Source: Candidatus Woodwardiibium gallinarum (GTDB taxonomy: Bacteria > Bacillota > Clostridia > Oscillospirales > CAG-382). Taken from it: DNA of 64,000 bases. Below the pieces are notes generated by a model that saw only the letters and a program-made list of their open reading frames with translations, made no database searches and had not been told where the DNA came from. This document shows, in pieces, positions 1-8,017 of this stretch. Each line of letters starts with the position of its first letter. Within the stretch, counting starts at the first letter, position 1. The stretch spans positions 1 through 64,000 of the forward strand of contig CAJFRY010000002.1 in the NCBI GenBank assembly GCA_904419545.1. The letters are read 5' to 3'. A program made the translations under genes and the position numbers.

Positions 1-5
1 GGGGA

Positions 6-93
6 GCCGCCAAAATCGCTGATTTTGGCAGGCGGCGATAAGCGCGCGTATCCCCGCCGCGCGGTTCTCGATTGTAAAACGCAGTTTTACAAT
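6..93. repeat. Two short perfect hairpins upstream of accC
   Basis: Two inverted repeats lie side by side. The first has 9-bp arms at 9-17 and 21-29 around a GCT loop, and outer GCCGCC/GGCGGC arms extend it. The second has 10-bp arms at 71-80 and 84-93 around a GCA loop. Neither is followed by a T-run, so they do not look like ordinary terminators. They fill the spacer before accC and may be remnants of small dispersed palindromic elements. Confidence 0.5.
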
Positions 94-130
94 CGGCTAG
101 CTGATGAAATAAGGGAAGGAGAATCACGCC

Positions 131-1465
131 TTGTTTTCCAAGATCCTCATCGCCAACCGCGGCGAAATCGCGCTGCGGATCATACGCGCCTGCAAGGAAA
201 TGGGAATCGCGACGGTAGCGGTTTATTCTGAGGCCGACCGCGAGGCAATGCACGTCAGCCTCGCCGACGAAAGCTATTGCATCGGCCCGGCGCCGGTCTC
301 GGCAAGCTATCTGAACATCGGCTCGATCTTGGAGGTCGCCGTGACCACAGGCTGCCAAGCCATTCACCCGGGTTACGGTCTGCTGTCCGAAAACGCTTCT
401 TTTGCCGAGCTGTGCGGAAAATGCGGCCTGACCTTTATCGGACCTTTGCCCGAGACCATCCGCCTGATGGGCGACAAGGAAGCCGCGCGCCGCACGATGA
501 AACAGGCCGGCGTGCCGGTCATTGAGGGCAGCGACCTGCTGCAAAGCCCTGCCGGAGCGGCCGAGACCGCAAAAAAAATCGGCTACCCCATTATGCTCAA
601 GGCGCGCGCGGGCGGCGGCGGGCGCGGCATCCGCATCGTGGACGGTCCCGAGGCACTTGATGGTGCGTTCCGCGCCGCCTCTGCCGAGGCATCCAGTGCG
701 TTCGGTGACGGCGCGCTGTATATGGAAAAATATCTGCGCCCTGTCAAGCACATCGAGGTACAGATCCTCGGCGACACGGCGGGAAATATCGTTGCGCTCG
801 GCGAACGCGACTGCTCGGTACAGCGCGCCAATCAAAAGCTGCTGGAGGAAAGCCCCGCCCCCGCCCTTCAAGACGATGCACGGAAAAAGATGACCGAAGC
901 GGCCGTCGCGGCAGCGCGGGCGGTCGGCTACGTGGGCGCGGGTACGATCGAATTCCTGTGCAGCGGCGGCGAATTCTATTTCTGCGAAATGAATACGCGT
1001 TTGCAGGTCGAGCACCCGGTCACAGAGATGGTCACCGGCATCGACCTGGTCAAATGGCAGATTCGTATTGCGGCGGGCATGCCCTTCCCCTTCACGCAGG
1101 ACGACCTGCGCGTTATGGGCCATGCGATTGAGTGCCGCATCAACGCCGAGGATCCCAAACGGAACTACGCGCCGTCCGCCGGCACGATCACAATGCTGCA
1201 CACACCCGGCGGCCCGTGGGTGCGCTTTGATACGGCCGTCTATCAGGGCTATACCGTGCCGCCGTACTACGATTCGCTCATCGGCAAGCTGATCGTCTAC
1301 GCCCGCGAGCGGGAGGAGGCCATCCGCAAAATGAAGTCCGCGCTTTGTGAGCTGGTGACCGAGGGCATCGAGACCAACGCCGACCTACAGCTCGAAATCC
1401 TGTCCGACCCGGCGTTCATCAGCGGCGAATATACAACCGATTTTCTTTCGGGGAGAGGAAAATAG
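131..1465 (+). CDS. accC: Acetyl-CoA carboxylase, biotin carboxylase subunit
   Basis: This subunit carboxylates biotin on AccB using ATP and bicarbonate, the first half-reaction of malonyl-CoA formation for fatty acid synthesis. The 444 residues are a normal length. The protein opens with the ILIANRGEIA signature, has an ATP-grasp glycine loop KARAGGGGRG near residue 157 and the metal/catalytic motif EMNTRLQVEHPVTE near residue 287. The start is a TTG at 131, with GGAAGGAG nine bases upstream at 114-121. accD follows after three bases, so the genes form one transcript. No accB is present and it is probably upstream of the window. Confidence 0.97.
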   Translation: MFSKILIANRGEIALRIIRACKEMGIATVAVYSEADREAMHVSLADESYCIGPAPVSASYLNIGSILEVAVTTGCQAIHPGYGLLSENASFAELCGKCGLTFIGPLPETIRLMGDKEAARRTMKQAGVPVIEGSDLLQSPAGAAETAKKIGYPIMLKARAGGGGRGIRIVDGPEALDGAFRAASAEASSAFGDGALYMEKYLRPVKHIEVQILGDTAGNIVALGERDCSVQRANQKLLEESPAPALQDDARKKMTEAAVAAARAVGYVGAGTIEFLCSGGEFYFCEMNTRLQVEHPVTEMVTGIDLVKWQIRIAAGMPFPFTQDDLRVMGHAIECRINAEDPKRNYAPSAGTITMLHTPGGPWVRFDTAVYQGYTVPPYYDSLIGKLIVYAREREEAIRKMKSALCELVTEGIETNADLQLEILSDPAFISGEYTTDFLSGRGK

Positions 1466-1468
1466 CCT

Positions 1469-2320
1469 ATGATCCGCTTCAAAAAGCCGAAAAACGAGCT
1501 GGAAGGGCAGCAAAAGGTCGCCAAAACGCCGCGTCCGTCGATTCCGGCGGACATGTGTGTACTCTGCCCCTCCTGCCGCAAGACGCTCTTCAACGGTGAC
1601 CTGCTCGCCAACCTCTCCGTCTGCACCAACTGCGGCTACCATTTCCGCATGAGCGCCCGCGAACGGCTCTCGCTGCTCTGCGACGAGGGCAGCTTCTGCG
1701 AAATCGGCGAGTCGCTGCGCTCGACCAACAGCCTCGACTTCCCCGGCTATAACCAGAAGCTGGCCAAATCCGCCGCCGAATCGGGCGAGCGGGAGGGCGT
1801 TGTCACCGGCACGGCGACGGTGGGCGGCTATCCCTGCGCGGTTTTCGCGATGGAGCCGCGCTTTATGATGGGCTCGATGGGCAGCGTCATCGGCGAAAAG
1901 CTGACAATGCTGTTCGAGCAAGCCGCCGAGCGCGGCCTGCCGGTCATCGGCTACACGGTCTCGGGCGGCGCGCGGATGCAGGAGGGCATCCTCTCACTGA
2001 TGCAGATGGCCAAGGTCTCGGCGGCGGTCAAGCGCCATTCCGACGCGGGCAACCTTTACGTCGCCATCCTCACCGACCCGACAACGGGCGGCGTGAGCGC
2101 GTCGTTTGCGTTTCTGGGCGACATCATCCTTGCTGAGCCGAAGGCGCTCATCGGCTTTGCCGGTCCGCGCGTGATCGAGCAGACCATCCACCAAAAGCTG
2201 CCCGAGAACTTCCAGCGCGCCGAATTCCTGTTGGAAAAGGGCTTTCTGGACAATATCGTCGAAAGGAGAAAGCAGAAGGAGTATCTCACCAAGCTGCTCC
2301 GGCTGCACACGCGGAAATGA
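1469..2320 (+). CDS. accD: Acetyl-CoA carboxylase carboxyltransferase subunit beta
   Basis: Beta half of the carboxyltransferase that moves the carboxyl group from biotin to acetyl-CoA. The 283 residues begin with a basic N-terminus and the expected four-cysteine zinc ribbon (C33, C36, C52, C55), followed by the crotonase-like core with a glycine-rich SGGARMQEG motif that shapes the oxyanion site. It sits three bases after accC and overlaps accA by four bases (ATGA), so subunit synthesis is probably translationally coupled. Confidence 0.97.
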   Translation: MIRFKKPKNELEGQQKVAKTPRPSIPADMCVLCPSCRKTLFNGDLLANLSVCTNCGYHFRMSARERLSLLCDEGSFCEIGESLRSTNSLDFPGYNQKLAKSAAESGEREGVVTGTATVGGYPCAVFAMEPRFMMGSMGSVIGEKLTMLFEQAAERGLPVIGYTVSGGARMQEGILSLMQMAKVSAAVKRHSDAGNLYVAILTDPTTGGVSASFAFLGDIILAEPKALIGFAGPRVIEQTIHQKLPENFQRAEFLLEKGFLDNIVERRKQKEYLTKLLRLHTRK

Positions 2321-3099
2321 CGGCCTACGAAAAGGTCAAGGCGGCGCGCGACCCTGCGCGGCCGACCGCGACCGATTACATCAACAGCATTTTCACCGCC
2401 TTCACCGAGATGCACGGCGACCGCCGGTTTTCGGACGACGCGGCGGTCGTGACGGGGCTTGCGCTGCTCGGCTCGATGCCGGTGACCGTCATCGGGCTGG
2501 AGAAGGGGCACGACATCAAAGAGCGTGTGGCCCGGAACTTCGGCTGCGCACACCCGGAGGGGTACCGGAAAGCGCTGCGCCAGATGAAGCTGGCGGAAAA
2601 ATTCCGCCGGCCGGTTGTATGCTTTGTCGATACGGCGGGCGCTTACTGCGGCATCGGCGCCGAAGAACGCGGGCAGGCGCAGGCCATCGCGGAAAACCTG
2701 TATGAAATGTCCGCACTGAAAACGCCGATCGTTTCGGTATTTATCGGCGAAGGCGGCAGCGGCGGCGCACTGGGACTGGCCGTGGCCGACGAGGTATGGA
2801 TGACGGAAAACGCCGTCTACTCGGTCATTTCTCCCGAAGGCTGTGCTTCGATCCTCTGGAAGGATCCCGCCAGGGTCGCCGACGCAGCCGAGTGTCTCAA
2901 GCTGACCGCCTCCGACCTCTATTCGCTCGGTGTAATCGACCGCATCCTGCTTGAGACCGGCGGCGAAAGCGTCGTCTTTTCCACGCTCAAGGTGCTGCTC
3001 GCCCGCAAGCTGCGCGCGCTCTGCGCCGTTGACCCGGCCGAGCTGACCGAAAAACGCTACGACCGTTTTCGTGCGTTCGGCAATTTCCTTACGCTCTGA
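2317..3099 (+). CDS. accA: Acetyl-CoA carboxylase carboxyltransferase subunit alpha
   Basis: Alpha half of the carboxyltransferase, the partner of AccD in an alpha2-beta2 complex. At 260 residues it is shorter than the E. coli protein (about 319) and lacks most of the N-terminal helical extension, as in many Firmicutes. The family motif GEGGSGGALG is present near residue 144, as is a VISPEGCASILWKD stretch typical of AccA. Its ATG overlaps the accD stop. It ends the acc operon; a terminator lies 140 bases downstream. Confidence 0.96.
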   Translation: MTAYEKVKAARDPARPTATDYINSIFTAFTEMHGDRRFSDDAAVVTGLALLGSMPVTVIGLEKGHDIKERVARNFGCAHPEGYRKALRQMKLAEKFRRPVVCFVDTAGAYCGIGAEERGQAQAIAENLYEMSALKTPIVSVFIGEGGSGGALGLAVADEVWMTENAVYSVISPEGCASILWKDPARVADAAECLKLTASDLYSLGVIDRILLETGGESVVFSTLKVLLARKLRALCAVDPAELTEKRYDRFRAFGNFLTL

Positions 3100-3238
3100 T
3101 GCTTAAACGCAGTGCAAAGCCGTACAAAAAACCGGGTATGATTATGTACACAAAGTTTTTGTCTTACAGTTTTGCTGCGTTTTCGTACTTATCCGACATA
3201 GCTCCGCTTTGAATATGCGGGGACAATTTACACTGTGA

Positions 3239-3268
3239 CTGCACGGCAAAACGCCGTGCAGTTTTTTT
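3239..3268 (+). terminator. Rho-independent terminator after accA
   Basis: Perfect 9-bp stem (CTGCACGGC at 3239-3247, GCCGTGCAG at 3253-3261) with a five-base loop and seven Ts. It most likely ends the acc transcript. The rest of the 3100-3400 spacer shows no gene. Confidence 0.9.
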
Positions 3269-3400
3269 CAAACCGCCCGCAGCGGTCATATCCGAAAAAT
3301 TCCCTTCGGCCGCCGGGGAAAGAACGGCTCTGCGGCAGACTGAAAAAAACCGCTTGTTTGTATTCAAACGCCTTCCGGATTGCATATTTGAATTTTTCTG

Positions 3401-3429
3401 TTGACAAAATGAAAATTTTATCATATAAT
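3401..3429 (+). promoter_or_regulatory. Sigma-A type promoter for the secreted peptidase gene
   Basis: Consensus -35 TTGACA at 3401-3406 and -10 TATAAT at 3424-3429 with a 17-base spacer, inside an AT-rich stretch about 37 bases before the gene start. Both hexamers are perfect matches. Confidence 0.9.
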
Positions 3430-3465
3430 AATTTTGGAAATTTTGTATTAAGGATGTTCTTTGTT

Positions 3466-4581
3466 GTGAAAAGACATCATACTTTCCGCATCAGCCGCAT
3501 TTCCCGCCTGTGCGCCGCTCTGCTTTTGCTCCTGCTGCTCGTGCCGCCGGCCGTTTCTGTATTTTCCGCCGCGGCGGCGCCCGCTGTGCTTTCGCAGGAA
3601 GAAGCGGTCATCAACGCCCGCTCGACCGACAAGGACGTCTCCTTTACGGTCGCCTCGTCGGTAAAGCTCAAAAGCTTTGCGACGGGAGATTTTGAATATA
3701 CGATGTACACGTTGTCCCCTTACGGCTACGCCATCCTCTGCGACGAAACCGGCGCGCTGATGGAAGCCGTTTTCGCAGAGGACGCCATCGCTCCCTATCC
3801 CGTCATATACGGTAAAACCTTCTACTACAGCGGACCCGGCAATTATATTGTGCTCGAAAACGGCATCTATCGCTCTCTGCTGACCGGTCAGGCGCTTCAA
3901 ACCACGGATATACAGACATTTGCGGCGTTGGAGTACGAAGTACAGTCAACTACCGTAAGACATTACCGGACATCCGCCGCGTTACAGCAGCTGAACGTTT
4001 CGCCCCGATACGGCGGTTCAATTGCCGTATCGGCCGGGTGGGATTATTTTTCCGGTTTATCCGACTTCGGAGATAATAGAGAAGGCACCTGTACGGTGCT
4101 GGCGGCTGCGATTCTATTCGGATATTTTGACGAGTATGTAGACAATGCATTTGTCCCCTCCGGCTATGAACAGGGAAACGGAACCAGTGAAGCATTTCAT
4201 CAATATTTGAACGATCTGGTATACGGCTCGAACCCGCAGGGCGGAATTTACATCCGAGACACCCTGAACGCACTCAATCAATATCTGTCCTCCCGTGGTG
4301 TAAGCGAACGGATGCAATCGGAGTATTCCTCCAATTACAATGCACGGTATAAAATCATCACCGAATTGTCCGACGGGTGGCCTGTCCTTGCTTCAGCCTC
4401 AGAAAGCCTGGGCGCCGATTGGAATCATACCGTCGTCGTATACGGCGCAGCCTTTGACCCCTACTATCCCGTGGAGACAGCCACCCTTGAAATGCATACC
4501 GGCCACCACGGCAGCACCTCCAACTACAGATTCGTCGCCTCAATTCGCTGGTTCTACGAATGCGGATACATCGTGGATTAG
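3466..4581 (+). CDS. Secreted protein with papain-like (C39/C47-type) peptidase domain
   Basis: About 371 residues. The chosen start is a GTG at 3466 with AAGGA about 11 bases upstream; an ATG at 3454 would sit on the Shine-Dalgarno itself. A signal peptide is clear: basic RHHTFRISRISR, a leucine-rich core, then a VFSAAAAPA cleavage region. The C-terminal half resembles papain-fold bacterial peptidases, with a probable nucleophile cysteine in EGTCTVLAAA, a probable catalytic histidine in WNHTVVVYG, and a conserved-looking WPVLAS strand before it. The substrate is unknown. It has its own strong promoter and is followed after 38 bases by a lipoprotein gene that may work with it. The fold is inferred from motif spacing only. 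Confidence 0.7.
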   Translation: MKRHHTFRISRISRLCAALLLLLLLVPPAVSVFSAAAAPAVLSQEEAVINARSTDKDVSFTVASSVKLKSFATGDFEYTMYTLSPYGYAILCDETGALMEAVFAEDAIAPYPVIYGKTFYYSGPGNYIVLENGIYRSLLTGQALQTTDIQTFAALEYEVQSTTVRHYRTSAALQQLNVSPRYGGSIAVSAGWDYFSGLSDFGDNREGTCTVLAAAILFGYFDEYVDNAFVPSGYEQGNGTSEAFHQYLNDLVYGSNPQGGIYIRDTLNALNQYLSSRGVSERMQSEYSSNYNARYKIITELSDGWPVLASASESLGADWNHTVVVYGAAFDPYYPVETATLEMHTGHHGSTSNYRFVASIRWFYECGYIVD

Positions 4582-4619
4582 CCAAGCCGCGACGCGACGC
4601 AAGGAAAGGAGCCTGCACG

Positions 4620-5447
4620 ATGAAAAAGCTGCTGACAGTATTTTTAAGTTCCGTCCTCCTGCTCGGCCTCATCGCCTGCGGTTTGAGTTCGCCCTCCGAA
4701 GCGCCCCATATTCCGGACGGCTCCGACCCGTCGGCAACGTCTGCGTTATCCGAAGCGCCCGATGTTTCCGAAGCGCTTTCGGCCGACACAAGTTCGGAGG
4801 CTTCGACCGTCTCCGATGACGAACCGATTCCCGACGTAAGCATAGCGGCGCCCGGAACGCTCACCGACGTCGACGAACTTCCGATTGCAGATGCGTCGGA
4901 GGTCGGTAAGAAGGTCACCGTCAACCTTGCGCTGAACGGCAAGACGGAAGAAATCAGCTTTGTCTTCCGCCGGAACGCTGAAACCGGCAAGGAACGGCTC
5001 GTAACGATTGAAAACTCGAACGACAGCAAAAACGTCATGCTGCTGTCCGTGTACGAGACCTCGCTCGGCAGCGGTGAAGCGCTGTGCGAAGCGCTGGAAA
5101 CCGGCACCTGTGACGCCGTGCTCGCTGCGCGTGTCTATATCGACTGGATCGAGGGAAAATATACAACAAATTCGTTTCACGGCCTTATGAATGACACGGG
5201 CGCAGACGGATTCGTGCAAAATCCGTTCGAAGCGAACGGGCAATGCTTATTCGGGCGGATTTGCCGCTCGGAAAATGTTTCCGTCGCCGAGGCGCTTGCA
5301 TTGACGTCGGACGGTGAACGTTCCGTTTATCTGTATGCAGCAGACGGGTCAGACAAGCAGCCGCCAAGCATCGCGACGGTTTGGCAGCGCATCTACGAGC
5401 GCTTCGACGAAAAATACGGCCTGCTTGCGCTCATCTCGGTGGATTGA
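4620..5447 (+). CDS. Putative surface lipoprotein, function unknown
   Basis: 275 residues. The ATG at 4620 is chosen because AAGGAAAGGAG lies at 4601-4611. A lipoprotein signal peptide is plain: MKKLLTVFL, a hydrophobic core, then the lipobox LIAC with Cys about residue 20. A Ser/Asp/Glu/Pro-rich spacer of about 70 residues with repeated SEA/DVS units follows, then a folded acidic domain of about 190 residues that I do not recognise. It is probably co-transcribed with the secreted peptidase-like gene, so substrate capture, inhibition or chaperoning of that protein are possible roles, but nothing in the sequence decides. Confidence 0.75.
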   Translation: MKKLLTVFLSSVLLLGLIACGLSSPSEAPHIPDGSDPSATSALSEAPDVSEALSADTSSEASTVSDDEPIPDVSIAAPGTLTDVDELPIADASEVGKKVTVNLALNGKTEEISFVFRRNAETGKERLVTIENSNDSKNVMLLSVYETSLGSGEALCEALETGTCDAVLAARVYIDWIEGKYTTNSFHGLMNDTGADGFVQNPFEANGQCLFGRICRSENVSVAEALALTSDGERSVYLYAADGSDKQPPSIATVWQRIYERFDEKYGLLALISVD

Positions 5448-5513
5448 CATGAAGACTCCTACGGCAAAATAACCGAACCGGCAGTTCCGTTCGGACAATG
5501 CGCAAAATCCCTT

Positions 5514-5550
5514 GAAAGGGGACCCGATTGGAAACAGGGTCCTCCCTTTC
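5514..5550 (+). terminator. Possible terminator hairpin after the lipoprotein gene
   Basis: Stem of 7 + 5 bp with a two-base bulge (GAAAGGG/CCCTTTC outside, GACCC/GGGTC inside) and an 11-base loop, about 66 bases after the stop codon. The T-run is weak, so this is tentative. The 5448-5826 spacer otherwise holds only hairpins. Confidence 0.4.
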
Positions 5551-5710
5551 TGTTCTCCGATACGTTTGGCATCGAGGAAAACGCCTCGGCGCTTTCGCCG
5601 GTTCCGAAGCGGTAACGCCGCACAGAGCGTGCGGGAGAAACGGCATTTTCCTTCCCGACGCGGCCGCCGCAGCGTGCAAAGCTTTGATTTCGATTCACGG
5701 TTTGAATCGG

Positions 5711-5747
5711 AAAACAGGGATTCGGCCAGATGCCGAATCCCTGTTTT
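5711..5747. terminator. Bidirectional terminator between convergent genes
   Basis: Perfect 16-bp stem (5711-5726 with 5732-5747) and a five-base loop, flanked by A-run and T-run so it can work in both directions. It separates the plus-strand lipoprotein gene from the minus-strand ABC module. A further 10-bp hairpin at 5805-5831 overlaps the permease stop codon. Confidence 0.85.
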
Positions 5748-5826
5748 CAAACCGCTTAACATGCAGGGGAACTGCCGTATCTGTCTTTCATACGGCACGC
5801 AGCTGATAAAACGGTTTTAAGCCGTT

Positions 5827-6423
5827 TTATCGGAGAACAGCATGATACCCCATAACCGAGAAGGCGAAAGACACCGGCAGCGCGGCAACAGCCGCGACCA
5901 CGGCCCAAACCGTCATATGCTCTGCCGGCAGCGCAAAAAGCCGGTCACCGAAGCCGATTGCCAACGCGACGAACGCGCCGATAAGGACGATATAGAACAG
6001 CCTCCCTTTTTCTGCACCGAAGCGGAACATCGGCGGCAGCGCGACCGCCAGCATCAGCAGCACAAAACAGGCGTACAGCAGCGTGGCGGAAAAGCTTTCC
6101 GCCTTGAGGACAAACCCGCAAAACAGCCATTCGGACAGCAGGGAAAGCAGCGAAACACCGAGTACGCCGAGTATGCCAAGCAGATACTTGCTTCCCACGA
6201 GCGATGCGGTCGAGTAAGGCATCACGACGGCGGTGCGGTCCCATCCGCTGCGTTCGTCATACGCCAGCACAGACAGCGGCAGCAATACAGCATACAGTAT
6301 TGCGATGCTGCGCAGCACCTCCGGCTTGAAGCCCGAGCAGAGCGCCAGCAGAACGGTCAGAAGCGTGAACAGGCGCGACTGCCGCAGCAGCACCAAAACA
6401 TCTTTCAAAAGCAAGCTTTTCAT
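5827..6423 (-). CDS. ABC-2 type transporter permease
   Basis: About 198 residues from the ATG at 6423 (AAGGA some 13 bases upstream). Six hydrophobic segments can be read, the last ending shortly before the C-terminus, as in small ABC-2 permeases of YtrC/bacitracin-export type. It follows the ATPase gene on the same strand across a 187-base gap that holds no gene. With the ATPase and GntR genes it makes a ytrABC-like module, a class often induced by cell-wall stress in Firmicutes. Its substrate cannot be inferred. Confidence 0.75.
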   Translation of the reverse strand: MKSLLLKDVLVLLRQSRLFTLLTVLLALCSGFKPEVLRSIAILYAVLLPLSVLAYDERSGWDRTAVVMPYSTASLVGSKYLLGILGVLGVSLLSLLSEWLFCGFVLKAESFSATLLYACFVLLMLAVALPPMFRFGAEKGRLFYIVLIGAFVALAIGFGDRLFALPAEHMTVWAVVAAVAALPVSFAFSVMGYHAVLR

Positions 6424-6610
6424 ATCGTTAAAACCATCCTTCTTTCGGAATTCCAATCACAAATCATTTGATGCGCCAAACGCATCCGGCTTTCCGGCAG
6501 TGCCATCCGGCAGCGGAAGTCATTGTACGAGCCGCCGCCAAGGAATCCTTCCTTTTTATGAAGACCTCTTTCGCACAGAGAAAGCATCTTCCTTTGGGGA
6601 TTGGGAATCG

Positions 6611-7465
6611 CTACTCCCGCTCCGTTTCATGCTTGGAAAGCAGCAGAACGATTTCTTCGAGCGTCGTGCGCTCGGCAGTGACCGACGGCGGCAGCGCGTC
6701 GCGGCGGACGAGCGCTTCGGCAGCATAGCCGTTCCGGCGCAGGCCGAGGACGGCGTGCTCGGGCAGGATATCCAGCTCGCGCTCGGGCAGGCGGACGACG
6801 GCACAGCTTTCGGTCAGCCTGTCCTTTTCCTCGCAGAACAACAGCTTCCCCCGACGGAGCAGGGCGACGTAATCGCAGATTTTCTCCAAATCGGACAGGA
6901 TGTGTGAGGACAGCAGCACCGCATGCGTTTCGTCGCGGGTGAAATCGTTGAGGATGTCCAGAATCCCGTCGCGCGCGACCGGGTCCAGCCCGCCGGTCGG
7001 CTCGTCGAGGACGAGCAGGCGCGGACGGTGCGCGAGCGCGGCAGCCAGCGACAGCTTCATCCGCATCCCGCGCGACAGGCTGCGCACCGGCTTGCGTGCA
7101 GGGAGCGCAAAGCGGTCGAGCAGCGCCGCATACGCCGCTCCGTCCCAGCGGGTGTAGGCGCGGGATAGGACGGCGGCGACATCGCGGGGCGTAAGCATTT
7201 CGGGGAAATAGCTTTCGTCGGGCACATAACCCAGCTCCTCCCGCAGCGCGCGGAACTTTTTGCCGCCGACCGGCGCGCCCAATACGCGCAGGCTGCCCGC
7301 ATCGGCCTTTATCATCCCCACAATCAGCCGCAGCAGCGTGCTTTTCCCCGCGCCGTTCTCGCCCACAAGGCCGGTGATGCAGCCGGCAGGCAGCGTGAAG
7401 TCCAGCTCACCGAGCGTAAAATTGCCGTATCCCTTGCGCAGGCCTTTTATTTCAATTGCATTCAA
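6611..7465 (-). CDS. ABC transporter ATP-binding protein
   Basis: 284 residues. Walker A GENGAGKST lies near residue 37, the signature region LSRGMRMKLSLA in mid-protein, Walker B LLVLDEPTGGLDP immediately after, and the switch histidine in LLSSHIL. The C-terminal 70 residues are the variable regulatory tail common in ABC-2 exporters. It starts one base after the GntR regulator stop codon, so the two are translated from one message. Confidence 0.92.
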   Translation of the reverse strand: MNAIEIKGLRKGYGNFTLGELDFTLPAGCITGLVGENGAGKSTLLRLIVGMIKADAGSLRVLGAPVGGKKFRALREELGYVPDESYFPEMLTPRDVAAVLSRAYTRWDGAAYAALLDRFALPARKPVRSLSRGMRMKLSLAAALAHRPRLLVLDEPTGGLDPVARDGILDILNDFTRDETHAVLLSSHILSDLEKICDYVALLRRGKLLFCEEKDRLTESCAVVRLPERELDILPEHAVLGLRRNGYAAEALVRRDALPPSVTAERTTLEEIVLLLSKHETERE

Positions 7466-7466
7466 T

Positions 7467-7853
7467 TCATACGCCTCCTTCTATCGTATCCAGCAGCGTC
7501 AGCAGCAGCTCGCGCAGCGCCTCGCCCGTGATGCCGCAGACGGCCGCCGCTTCGACGGCGGCCTGCATATGCGTTTCGACTTGTTTGAGGTATTCCTCCC
7601 GCACGAGCTGTTCGTTCCGCTCGGCGACGTAGCAGCCCTTAGCTGCCACGGTGTAAATATAACCGTCCTTTTCCAGTTCATCGTAGGCGCGCTTGGTCGT
7701 GATGACGCTGATGCGCAGATCCTTGGCCAACGAGCGGATTGACGGCAGCAGCTCACCCTCCTTCAGCGCGCCCGACAGGATCTGTGCCTTAATCTGCGTA
7801 TAGATCTGCTCGTAGATTGGCTGCGTGCTCGCGTTGCTGATGATGACGTCCAC
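7467..7853 (-). CDS. GntR-family (YtrA-type) transcriptional regulator
   Basis: 128 residues, the short YtrA architecture: an N-terminal winged helix (PIYEQIYTQIKAQILSGAL, then SIRSLAKDLRISVITTKRAY) and a small helical effector/dimer part of about 50 residues, without a large ligand domain. It is the first gene of the ABC module and probably represses its own promoter at 7889-7917, as related YtrA proteins do. The repeated GTATA and CAGTAT elements across the -10 region would be suitable binding sites, which is inference. Confidence 0.9.
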   Translation of the reverse strand: MDVIISNASTQPIYEQIYTQIKAQILSGALKEGELLPSIRSLAKDLRISVITTKRAYDELEKDGYIYTVAAKGCYVAERNEQLVREEYLKQVETHMQAAVEAAAVCGITGEALRELLLTLLDTIEGGV

Positions 7854-7888
7854 CGGCTCTCCCCTTTCTGTATATATTCAGTATTCAC

Positions 7889-7917
7889 AGTATACACGCT
7901 TGATGCGCCGTTGTCAA
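7889..7917 (-). promoter_or_regulatory. Promoter of the GntR-ABC module
   Basis: On the minus strand TTGACA (7912-7917), a 17-base spacer and TATACT (7889-7894). The downstream flank contains repeated GTATA- and CAGTATT-like elements that could be the operator of the YtrA-type regulator. Confidence 0.8.
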
Positions 7918-7954
7918 GTACCTGCGCAAAAAAAGAAAAAACATAAAAAAATAC

Positions 7955-7983
7955 TTGACAAGCCGGATGAAGACTTGTATAAT
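7955..7983 (+). promoter_or_regulatory. Promoter of the pyrimidine operon
   Basis: TTGACA at 7955-7960 and TATAAT at 7978-7983 with a 17-base spacer, 35 bases before pyrC. It is back to back with the GntR-module promoter. The leader is too short for a PyrR attenuator and none is visible. Confidence 0.9.
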
Positions 7984-8017
7984 AAAAAGGATAAAGTGAT
8001 GAAAGCGAGGTAAAGGC

